From the NCBI GenBank assembly GCA_019423755.1, contig JAHZAU010000026.1, positions 1-20,978 of the forward strand: a stretch of DNA of 20,978 bases, written 5' to 3'. The notes below the pieces were generated by a model. The model was given only the letters and a program-made list of their open reading frames with translations, searched no databases and was not told where the DNA came from. Below are positions 1 through 5,969 of this stretch, piece after piece. Within the stretch, counting starts at the first letter, position 1, and every line of letters starts with the position of its first letter. Source of the stretch: Oscillospiraceae bacterium (lineage in GTDB: Bacteria > Bacillota > Clostridia > Oscillospirales > Ruminococcaceae). A program made the position numbers and the translations under genes.

Positions 1-53
1 CCCCGACCTACTGGTTCGTAGCCAGTCACTCTATCCAGCTGAGCTACAAGCGC
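1..53 (-). tRNA. tRNA-Arg (anticodon ACG), partial: 3' part lies outside the window
   Basis: Read on the minus strand, the 5' acceptor strand GCGCTTG is followed by T8-A9, a D arm (GCTC paired with GAGT) and an anticodon arm ACTGG-CTACGAA-CCAGT. The loop gives anticodon ACG (plus-strand 17-19), so it decodes CGN arginine codons, with A34 normally deaminated to inosine. The variable region and the start of the T stem (GGGG) are seen, and the rest is cut off by the window edge. A strong promoter lies directly upstream. Confidence 0.95.
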
Positions 54-75
54 ATGTGCTGCAATCAGCTTTATT

Positions 76-104
76 ATAATATCACAGGCGGGGGGAGAAG
101 TCAA
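76..104 (-). promoter_or_regulatory. Sigma-A promoter of the tRNA-Arg gene
   Basis: Minus strand: -35 TTGACT (plus 99-104), 17-bp spacer, -10 TATTAT (plus 76-81). Each box is 5/6 to consensus and the spacing is ideal. Initiation would fall about 15 nt before the tRNA 5' end. Confidence 0.85.
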
Positions 105-226
105 GCATTTTTTCAAATTTTTTTGATAAAATTCTGCAAAGGGGGAGAAGAGCCGTTTTTCGCCTGCAAAAACCGCCCGTATTCTCAAAACCCGGCACCA
201 TGGGAGGGGGATAGAAGCCGGGACGC

Positions 227-258
227 AAAAAAGGGGAGCGCCCGCAGGCACTCCCCTT
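227..258 (-). terminator. Rho-independent terminator after the P-loop NTPase gene
   Basis: Minus strand: stem AAGGGGAG (plus 251-258) pairs with CTCCCCTT (plus 231-238). It continues inward through one C/A mismatch to a GCC/GGC pair and a 4-nt loop, and is followed by six Ts (plus 227-232, overlapping the stem foot). Further downstream, 191-222 holds a second weaker inverted repeat (CCCGGC/GCCGGG with a 20-nt loop) followed by TTTT, possibly a back-up. Nothing else is recognised between 105 and 226. Confidence 0.88.
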
Positions 259-286
259 ATGACACAGAACGATTTTGGAACTCCGA

Positions 287-706
287 TTACAGAACGTAAC
301 CTTTGAGAGATTCCGGCAGGTCAGCCGGATCGCAGGAAACGGTGAATACGACCTCCGTATCGCCAGAAACTTTTGCCAGCATGTCCACCATGACAGCCAG
401 ACCTTCGTAATCCTTAGCAACCTCGCCGATCGCGCCGATCTTGAAGGTACCGTCTACGAAGAGATGGGTGATGTCATAGTTACCAGCCAGCAGACCGGCC
501 AGGAACCCATACAGGCAGGCAAATCCTTTTACGCCGTATTCGTCGCTGTCAATCAGACGGACTACGGTAGGCAGATCATACTGCAGCTTGGTGCCTTTTT
601 CCACGCAAACGACGTTGCCTTTGGAAGTTTCTGCAGCGTTCTTTGCCATGTCGATGAGGGTTTTGGTTTTGCCGGCGCCTTTGGAGCCAACGATGAGTTT
701 AATCAT
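287..706 (-). CDS. Small P-loop NTPase of unknown function (139 aa)
   Basis: The protein begins with a beta-strand and Walker A motif GSKGAGKT (residues 7-14). A hydrophobic strand ending in Asp (HLFVDG, D85) is a plausible Walker B, and FTVSCD (121-126) resembles a final sensor strand. At 139 residues it is little more than one ATPase core, with no extra domain, membrane segment or signal peptide. It most resembles short clostridial P-loop proteins annotated as hypothetical or loosely as ATP-binding. I do not recognise a specific function. The ATG at 706 has a GGGAGGA site 7 nt upstream. The gene has its own promoter and terminator and so looks monocistronic. A nucleotide kinase is possible, but I see no lid or substrate motif. 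Confidence 0.85.
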   Translation of the reverse strand: MIKLIVGSKGAGKTKTLIDMAKNAAETSKGNVVCVEKGTKLQYDLPTVVRLIDSDEYGVKGFACLYGFLAGLLAGNYDITHLFVDGTFKIGAIGEVAKDYEGLAVMVDMLAKVSGDTEVVFTVSCDPADLPESLKGYVL

Positions 707-803
707 ATTGAGTTCCTCCCTTGTTTTGTGGAATGATGCGGGGGTCGGTTATTCTGCCGGTCCGGGAAGGGCCGGCCAAGAATTTGGATAACCTTACGCC
801 CAC

Positions 804-832
804 ATTATAACACATCTTTTTGTGGAAGTCGA
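804..832 (-). promoter_or_regulatory. Promoter of the P-loop NTPase gene
   Basis: Minus strand: perfect -10 TATAAT (plus 804-809), 17-bp spacer and a weak -35 TCGACT (plus 827-832). The leader of about 90 nt contains a GC-rich inverted repeat (GCCGG/CCGGC) before the ribosome binding site. Confidence 0.7.
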
Positions 833-871
833 GTAGAAAAGCAGGATTTTTTTCCTTGGTTTTGATGAAAA

Positions 872-2209
872 TTAACCTAACTTGGCTTCCAGAGCAGCCT
901 TTTGGTCTTCATAACCGGGTTTCCCCAGCAGAGCGAACATGTTGCGCTTGTAGCTTTCTACGCCGGGCTGGTTGAAGGGATTGACGCCCAGCAGGTAACC
1001 GGACAGGGCGCAGGCCTTCTCGAAGAAGTAGAACAGATAGCCCAGCTCATGCTCGGAGCAGTCGGGCACTTCCAGCACCAGGTTGGGCGCCTGGCCTTCG
1101 GTATGGGCCAGGATGGTGCCCTGCATGGCCTTCTCGTTGACGATGGACATGTTCTGCCCGGCCAGGAAGTTCAGGCCGTCCAGGTTTTCCGGGTCCTCCT
1201 CCAGGAAGAAGTCCTCCTGGGGCTTTTTAATGTCCACCACGGTCTCGAACATCACGCGGGAACCTTCCTGGATGAACTGACCCATGGAGTGCAGGTCGGT
1301 AGAGAAGATGACGGAAGAGGGATAGAGGCCCTTATTGTCCTTGCCTTCGCTTTCGCCGAAGAGCTGTTTGTACCACTCGGCCATCATGGCGAAGGAAGGC
1401 TCGTAGCTGACCATCAGCTCCACGCTCTTGCCCTTGCGGTTGAGGATGTTGCGCAGGGCGGCGTAGCGGTAGCACTGGTTCTGGGTCAGGTCGCAGACCG
1501 AAAGCTCCTCTCTGGCCTTGGCAGCGCCGGCCATGAGGGCGTCGATGTCTGCGCCGCAGACGGCGATGGGCAGCAGGCCCACAGCGGTGAGCACCGAGAA
1601 GCGGCCGCCGACGTCGTCGGGGATGACGAAGGTCTCCCAACCTTCCCGGTCGGCCAGCTCTTTGAGGGTGCCGCGGGCTTTATCGGTGGTGCAGAAGATG
1701 CGCTCCCGGGCGCCTTCTACGCCATAGCGCTCCACCAGCAGCTTGCGGAACACCCGGAAGGCCAGGGCCGGCTCGGTGGTGGTGCCGGATTTGGAGATGA
1801 CGTTGACCACCACCCGTTTGCCTTCGCAGAGCTTGAGGATGGTGTTGAGGTAGGTGGGGCTGATGCTGTTGCCGGCAAAGTAGATCTCGGGGGTGTTTTT
1901 GGGCAGCAGGTTGTACATGGGGGTGCGCAGCAGCTCGATGGCGGCGCGGGCGCCCAGGTAGGAGCCGCCGATGCCGATGACGACCAGTACGTCAGCGGTT
2001 TCCTGGATCTTTTTGGCGGCGGCTTTGATGCGGGCAAACTCTTCCTTATCGTAGTCCACCGGCAGGTCCAGCCAGCCTAGGAAGTCATTTCCCAGACCGG
2101 AGCGCTCGTGGATGGTGCGGTGAGCGGCCTCGACCTGCGGCAGCAGGGCTTGGATCTCATCTTCCCGGACAAAGGAGCTCAGATGTTTGGTATTCAGTGT
2201 AGTAGCCAT
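872..2209 (-). CDS. pgi: Glucose-6-phosphate isomerase
   Basis: This enzyme interconverts glucose-6-phosphate and fructose-6-phosphate in the cytosol (glycolysis/gluconeogenesis). The 445-aa protein carries the phosphosugar-binding strand VIGIGGSYLGARAA (about 77-90), the family signature VISKSGTTTEPALAF (138-152), the catalytic-Glu segment MGQFIQEG, and the C-terminal signature GYLLGVNPFNQPGVESYK with the active-site Lys. The length matches the short bacterial (Bacillus-type) isomerases. The ATG at 2209 is preferred because AGGA lies 9 nt before it. The upstream in-frame ATG at 2218 sits directly on that ribosome site. It has its own promoter at 2302-2330. No convincing terminator follows, only a weak AGGA/TCCT hairpin with a short T run, so some read-through into the P-loop gene is possible. 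Confidence 0.97.
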   Translation of the reverse strand: MATTLNTKHLSSFVREDEIQALLPQVEAAHRTIHERSGLGNDFLGWLDLPVDYDKEEFARIKAAAKKIQETADVLVVIGIGGSYLGARAAIELLRTPMYNLLPKNTPEIYFAGNSISPTYLNTILKLCEGKRVVVNVISKSGTTTEPALAFRVFRKLLVERYGVEGARERIFCTTDKARGTLKELADREGWETFVIPDDVGGRFSVLTAVGLLPIAVCGADIDALMAGAAKAREELSVCDLTQNQCYRYAALRNILNRKGKSVELMVSYEPSFAMMAEWYKQLFGESEGKDNKGLYPSSVIFSTDLHSMGQFIQEGSRVMFETVVDIKKPQEDFFLEEDPENLDGLNFLAGQNMSIVNEKAMQGTILAHTEGQAPNLVLEVPDCSEHELGYLFYFFEKACALSGYLLGVNPFNQPGVESYKRNMFALLGKPGYEDQKAALEAKLG

Positions 2210-2301
2210 GGTCAACATTCCTTTCTGATACGGTCTGCGCCGGACCGGCTCAAGCGGTCGATCCAGGAGGTTGTGGGGAAAACCAGGGGATTCTACTGAG
2301 C

Positions 2302-2330
2302 ATTGTACATGAAATGGAAAAGCTTTTCAA
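2302..2330 (-). promoter_or_regulatory. Sigma-A promoter of pgi
   Basis: Minus strand: -35 TTGAAA (plus 2325-2330), 17-bp spacer, -10 TACAAT (plus 2302-2307). It lies between the dac stop codon and pgi, giving a leader of about 85 nt. Confidence 0.8.
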
Positions 2331-2384
2331 GGCGAGATTGTGAATTATTTGATTTTCCCACAAAACAGACCTTTTCCGGCGGGA

Positions 2385-3551
2385 TCAGAAGGAAATCAGC
2401 TGCTGCCCCAGCAGGGTAAAGGCCCGCAGGAAGCTCAGCGCCGGTACTTCTTCGGCGGCGGTCAGCGGCCAGGAGGCCAGCTCCTGCCCCTGGGAGGAAA
2501 GCAGCAGCAGGCGGCCCAGCGTCTGCTCCGGCTGTACCGGGGCGTCCACCGTGTCCGGCAGGTCCAGTTCCAGGCGGCTTTCCGGGAGCTGCTGCCGGGC
2601 GATGACCTGCGGGGCGGGGGAGGCAAGGCGGGCTTCCACCTGCTCCTGGGCGCCGCCCCGCACCGAAAGGTTCAAGGTGTCGGGCAGCTCCGGGGTGTAG
2701 AGGGTATACTGGGCAAAGCCCTGGTCCAGCAGGGACTGGCTTTGGGCAAAGCGCTCCGGGCCGGTTTTGCAGCCCATGACCACCGAAATCAGGCTCATGC
2801 CGTCCCGGGTGGCGGTGGCGCAGAGGCAGTAACCGGCGGCGTCGGTGGTGCCGGTCTTCAGACCGGTGGCGCCGGGGTAGGTGCGGATCAGGCGGTTGGT
2901 GTTGACCAGCTGGGTCTCCCCGCCGCGCAGGGTGTCCATCCAGGTGGTGCTGTAAGGGGTGATCTGGTCGGCGTAGCGCAGAAGGGCCTGGGTAGTCAGC
3001 GCCACGTCCCGGGCGCTGGTGTAGTGGCCCTCCTCGTCAAAGCCGGTGCAGTTGGTAAAGTGGGTGTTGGCAAGACCCAGCTGGGCGGCCCGCTGGTTCA
3101 TCTTCTGCACAAAGGCGTCCTCGCTGCCGCTGATGGCCTCGGCAAAGACCACCGCGGCGTCGTTGGCGCTGGCGACGATCAGCGCCTTGAGCAGGTCGTC
3201 CACCGTCATGCTTTCCCCCTCTTCCAGCCAGATCTCCGAGCCGCCCATGGTCTTGGCGTAGGCCGAGCAGGTGAGGGTATCTTCCAGGCGCAGGCGGCCG
3301 GCTTCCATCTCCTCCATGATAAGGAGCAGGTCCATGATCTTAGTCAAGGAAGCGGGGGCCAGCCGGGCGTCGGCGTTTTCCTCCGCCAGCACCTGGCCGG
3401 TGGAAGGCTCCATCAAAAGATAGGCGCGGGCGGCGGAGGAGGACTCCTCCTCCGGGGACGGGTCGGCGGCGGCCCGCAGGCTCCCCAGCCCCGTGCTCAG
3501 GCAGAGAAGCAGGCAAAGCCCTTGGCAGAACAGGCGTTGGACGGTCTTCAT
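2385..3551 (-). CDS. D-alanyl-D-alanine carboxypeptidase (peptidase S11, PBP5/DacF-like), secreted
   Basis: This is a low-molecular-weight penicillin-binding protein that removes the terminal D-Ala from peptidoglycan stem peptides outside the membrane. From the ATG at 3551 (GAGGGAT site upstream) it has 388 aa. Residues 1-29 form a signal peptide: K2/R6, a Leu/Cys-rich core and an AAA cleavage region before DPSPEE. The three serine-acyltransferase motifs are complete: SLTK (68-71, nucleophile S68), SAN (128-130) and KTG (232-234). A C-terminal beta-rich PBP5-type domain follows (about 285-388). There is no clear C-terminal amphipathic anchor helix, so it may be free or only loosely held. The in-frame ATG at 3614 would put 21 hydrophilic residues before the signal peptide and is rejected. 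It lies after the HPr-like gene but is separated from it by a strong terminator. Confidence 0.95.
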   Translation of the reverse strand: MKTVQRLFCQGLCLLLCLSTGLGSLRAAADPSPEEESSSAARAYLLMEPSTGQVLAEENADARLAPASLTKIMDLLLIMEEMEAGRLRLEDTLTCSAYAKTMGGSEIWLEEGESMTVDDLLKALIVASANDAAVVFAEAISGSEDAFVQKMNQRAAQLGLANTHFTNCTGFDEEGHYTSARDVALTTQALLRYADQITPYSTTWMDTLRGGETQLVNTNRLIRTYPGATGLKTGTTDAAGYCLCATATRDGMSLISVVMGCKTGPERFAQSQSLLDQGFAQYTLYTPELPDTLNLSVRGGAQEQVEARLASPAPQVIARQQLPESRLELDLPDTVDAPVQPEQTLGRLLLLSSQGQELASWPLTAAEEVPALSFLRAFTLLGQQLISF

Positions 3552-3616
3552 GGCAGATCCCTCGTTTTCTTCATAAAATAGAATGGATGTCGCTGCATCC
3601 TTATGCGCCCGCAAAC

Positions 3617-3648
3617 AAAAAAAGACCCCGCGCCTGGGGCGCAGGGTC
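3617..3648 (-). terminator. Rho-independent terminator of the HPr-like gene
   Basis: Minus strand: an 11-bp stem (one T-G wobble) with a 3-nt loop, plus 3624-3648, followed by seven Ts (plus 3617-3623). It starts 17 nt after the stop codon at 3666. Confidence 0.95.
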
Positions 3649-3665
3649 GAGGGATCGGGAACGGA

Positions 3666-3896
3666 TTAGTCTGCCAGATAGGCTTTGATCTCTTCCAGGA
3701 AGGCGGCGCAGTCCTCGGAATGGATGCTCATTTCCAGAGGCTGGGACAGGTCCAGGCTGAAGATACCCATGATGGATTTGGCGTCGATGGCAAATCTTCC
3801 GGAGTGCAGCACCACGTCAAACGGGTATTTGCCGACGATGGCCACAAAGTTTTTCACGTCATTGATGGTGTTCAGCTGGATGGTTACCGTTTTCAT
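3666..3896 (-). CDS. HPr-like protein lacking the phospho-histidine (76 aa)
   Basis: The C-terminal two thirds align without gaps to the PTS phosphocarrier HPr: GKYPFDVVL, then AKSIMGIFSLDLSQ (39-52), the regulatory-serine loop with S41 at the Ser46 position. In HPr the N-terminal active site reads GIHARPA. Here the same columns read LNTINDV, so the EI-phosphorylated His is replaced by Thr10 and the following Arg by Asn12. It therefore should not carry phosphate between EI and EIIs. A regulatory role through the serine loop (HPr kinase, CcpA-like partners) is inference. The start at 3896 has AGGAG 10 nt upstream. It is a single-gene transcript with a strong promoter and terminator. Similar short proteins are common in Clostridia and usually carry the plain HPr label, which would mislead here. 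Confidence 0.88.
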   Translation of the reverse strand: MKTVTIQLNTINDVKNFVAIVGKYPFDVVLHSGRFAIDAKSIMGIFSLDLSQPLEMSIHSEDCAAFLEEIKAYLAD

Positions 3897-3991
3897 AGTC
3901 GCATTTCTCCTTTGTTCCGGCGGTGACAAAGGGGAAAACGCCGGAAAAACCAGCGAAAATCCCGCTTTGGTCACTTTTTATCCCGCAGATA

Positions 3992-4020
3992 TTGTAATTG
4001 TCGTATAAATTCATTATAAT
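3992..4020 (+). promoter_or_regulatory. Promoter of mtaB, overlapping the divergent HPr-like promoter
   Basis: Plus strand: -35 TTGTAA (3992-3997), 17-bp spacer, -10 TATAAT (4015-4020). The -10 overlaps the opposing -10 by 4 bp inside the 8-bp palindrome ATTATAAT (4013-4020). The leader to mtaB would be about 100 nt. Confidence 0.7.
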
Positions 4021-4041
4021 TTATTTGTCTATCTTTTTCAA
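4013..4041 (-). promoter_or_regulatory. Sigma-A promoter of the HPr-like gene
   Basis: Minus strand: -35 TTGAAA (plus 4036-4041), 17-bp spacer, perfect -10 TATAAT (plus 4013-4018). It shares its -10 region with the divergent mtaB promoter. The leader is about 110 nt. Confidence 0.88.
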
Positions 4042-4124
4042 GCAAGAATCGGACAACTTTTTCCGCTTTTTTGTCTGAATGGATGCTGTTTGACCCCCTT
4101 CCCGAGAGAAAAGGAGTACGATCT

Positions 4125-5414
4125 ATGCGCGCAGCGTTTTACACCTTGGGCTGCAAGGTGAACCAATATGAGACCCAGATCCTGACCCAGCAGTTTGCCG
4201 CCCACGGCTACGATATTGTGGACAGCGACGACATCGCCGATGTGTATGTGGTCAATTCCTGCACCGTCACCGCCACCGGCGACAAAAAGACCCGCCAGGC
4301 CATCCGCCGCTTCAAGCGCCAAAACCCCGGCGCAGCGGTGGTGCTCACCGGCTGCTTCTCCCAGGCGTTCCCCCAGGAGGCCGAAGCCATCGCCGAGGCG
4401 GATATTATCACCGGCGCCGGCAACAAGCAGGGCATCCTGGAGCTGGTGGACCAGTTCTGGAAGGACGGCAAGCGGGTGACGCGCATCCTGCCCCACACCA
4501 AGGAGGAGCGCTTTGAAGCCATGCGGGCCGACAGCTTCCTGGAACGCACCCGTGCCTTCATCAAGATCCAGGACGGCTGCGAGCATTTCTGCTCCTACTG
4601 TATCATCCCTTACGCCAGGGGCTTTGTGCGCTCCAAACCCTTGGAGGACCTGAAGCTGGAACTGTACGACCTGGCGGCCAAGGGCTTCCGGGAGGTGGTG
4701 CTGGTGGGCATCGACCTTTCCAGCTACGGCAAGGACCTGGGGCTGCATCTTATGGATGCCATCACCCTGGCTTGCACCACCGACGGCATCGAGCGGGTGC
4801 GTCTGGGCTCCCTGGAGCCACTGATGTTCACCGAGGAGAACCTGCGGCAGCTGGCGGGGCTGGAACATTTCTGCCCGCAGTTCCATCTTTCGCTGCAAAG
4901 CGGCTGCGACGCTACTCTGCGCCGCATGAACCGTCACTACGACACCGCCTTCTATCGGGAGCTGGTGCGCCGCCTGCGGGAGGGCTTCCCCAATCCGGCT
5001 ATCACTACCGATATTATGGTGGGCTTCCCCGGCGAGACCGAGGAAGAGTTTGAAGAATCCCTGGCCTTTGCCCGGGAGATCGGCTTTGCCAAGGCCCATG
5101 TGTTTGCCTACTCGGTGCGCCCCGGCACCCGGGCGGCCAAGATGCCCGACCAGGTGTCCCCCCAGGAGAAGGAGCGCCGCAGCCATTTGATGGCCCAGGC
5201 GGTGGCCGAGACGCGGGCAGAATTTCTGCGCCAGCAGGTGGGCTTGGTGGAATCGGTGCTGTTTGAGACCGACATGGTGGACGGCAGCTACACCGGCTAT
5301 ACCCAAAACTATACCCCGGTGCAGGTGGCCTCTTCGGAGGACCTGCGCGGACAGGTCCGCTGGGTGCGCATCACCCAGGCCGAGGCGGACTTCTGCCGGG
5401 GCGAGGTGGAATAA
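4125..5414 (+). CDS. mtaB: tRNA (N6-L-threonylcarbamoyladenosine(37)-C2)-methylthiotransferase MtaB
   Basis: This radical-SAM enzyme adds a methylthio group to t6A37 of ANN-decoding tRNAs, giving ms2t6A. The 429-aa protein has the full MiaB/MtaB layout. The N-terminal UPF0004 domain has three cluster cysteines, C10 (LGCKVNQYE), C46 (NSCTVT) and C77 (TGCFSQ). The radical-SAM core has CEHFCSYC (C152, C156, C159) and the SAM-site segment VLVGIDLSSYGKDL. A C-terminal TRAM-like tail covers about 370-429. The sequence LGCKVNQYE is typical of MtaB rather than MiaB or RimO. The ATG at 4125 has AAGGAG 8 nt upstream. The in-frame extension to 4071 adds 18 residues before the conserved start and is rejected. 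acyP lies 74 nt downstream, behind a hairpin. Confidence 0.95.
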   Translation: MRAAFYTLGCKVNQYETQILTQQFAAHGYDIVDSDDIADVYVVNSCTVTATGDKKTRQAIRRFKRQNPGAAVVLTGCFSQAFPQEAEAIAEADIITGAGNKQGILELVDQFWKDGKRVTRILPHTKEERFEAMRADSFLERTRAFIKIQDGCEHFCSYCIIPYARGFVRSKPLEDLKLELYDLAAKGFREVVLVGIDLSSYGKDLGLHLMDAITLACTTDGIERVRLGSLEPLMFTEENLRQLAGLEHFCPQFHLSLQSGCDATLRRMNRHYDTAFYRELVRRLREGFPNPAITTDIMVGFPGETEEEFEESLAFAREIGFAKAHVFAYSVRPGTRAAKMPDQVSPQEKERRSHLMAQAVAETRAEFLRQQVGLVESVLFETDMVDGSYTGYTQNYTPVQVASSEDLRGQVRWVRITQAEADFCRGEVE

Positions 5415-5420
5415 CTGTTC

Positions 5421-5452
5421 CCGGCGGACCGTGCCTGCGGTCCGCCGGTTTT
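5421..5452 (+). terminator. Terminator or attenuator between mtaB and acyP
   Basis: A perfect 11-bp GC stem (5421-5431 with 5438-5448, loop TGCCTG) is followed by TTTTGCTTTG. The T tract is interrupted and acyP begins 37 nt later with no clear promoter between, so partial read-through is likely. Confidence 0.85.
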
Positions 5453-5488
5453 GCTTTGTGTGAGGATAGGAAAAAAGGAGGTAGGCGG

Positions 5489-5767
5489 ATGGCACAGGTA
5501 AGGTATCTTTTGACCCTGGAAGGACGGGTGCAGGGGGTGGGAATGCGCAATTTTGCCCAAAGCCAGGCGGTGATGCTGGGGCTTTCCGGCTGGGTACAGA
5601 ACCGGGAGGACGGCAGCGTCCAGATCGGGGTACAAGGGGAGGAGGAAAGCGTGGGGCGCTTCCTGGGGCTGCTGCGCCAGGGAAACTACTGGATTCGGGT
5701 GGATAATCTCAGCGCCGTGCCCCTTCCGGTATTGGAGCGGCAGGAGGGCTTTCGCATCCTGTACTAG
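5489..5767 (+). CDS. acyP: Acylphosphatase
   Basis: A small cytosolic enzyme hydrolysing carboxyl-phosphate bonds such as acetyl or carbamoyl phosphate. Its 92 aa are the usual family length. Both catalytic signatures are present: GRVQGVGMRNF with the phosphate-binding Arg at 20, and GWVQNREDGSVQI with the water-orienting Asn at 38. The common Phe before the Arg is Met19 here. The start at 5489 follows AAGGAGG and is preferred over an in-frame ATG at 5456 that would lie before the ribosome site. It probably depends on read-through of the mtaB hairpin. Its physiological substrate in bacteria is uncertain. Confidence 0.95.
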   Translation: MAQVRYLLTLEGRVQGVGMRNFAQSQAVMLGLSGWVQNREDGSVQIGVQGEEESVGRFLGLLRQGNYWIRVDNLSAVPLPVLERQEGFRILY

Positions 5768-5842
5768 AGAAAAAACGCCCATTTTGCAAAAGTGGACAAC
5801 TTTGCCGCCCGGCTGGGGCAGGAAATGGGGAAAGATACGGCT

Positions 5843-5871
5843 TGCCCCCCGAAAAGCCCATGTGATATAAT
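5843..5871 (+). promoter_or_regulatory. Extended -10 promoter of purL
   Basis: -35 TTGCCC (5843-5848), 17-bp spacer, extended -10 TGATATAAT (5863-5871). The leader of about 90 nt holds a 7-bp hairpin (GGGCCGG/CCGGTCC, tetraloop GCAG, 5916-5933) without a T run. I see no purine riboswitch core and no clear PurR box. Confidence 0.78.
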
Positions 5872-5969
5872 AAAATGTAAGGAAAAAACGCACATCCCCT
5901 CGAAAAAAAGAGAGCGGGCCGGGCAGCCGGTCCAGCGAGAAGTATGAAGTTATTTTAGGAGTGTGTCAC

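Noticed and set aside
2341..2384. Terminator after the carboxypeptidase gene
   Set aside because: Only a very short TCCC/GGGA pairing with a large loop is present, too weak to call.
902..3581. Long plus-strand frames opposite pgi (902-2080) and the carboxypeptidase gene (2340-3581)
   Set aside because: They lie over well-recognised minus-strand genes and have shadow-type composition.
3585..3600. Inverted repeat GGATG-N6-CATCC before the carboxypeptidase gene, as operator
   Set aside because: It is short, no clear promoter can be placed against it, and chance is likely.
4038..5495. 485-codon minus-strand frame opposite mtaB
   Set aside because: mtaB carries all catalytic motifs. The opposing frame is His/Gly/Leu-rich shadow sequence.
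5872..5969. Purine riboswitch or PurR operator in the purL leader
   Set aside because: Only one short hairpin is present. I found neither the conserved purine-aptamer core nor a PurR box-like repeat.
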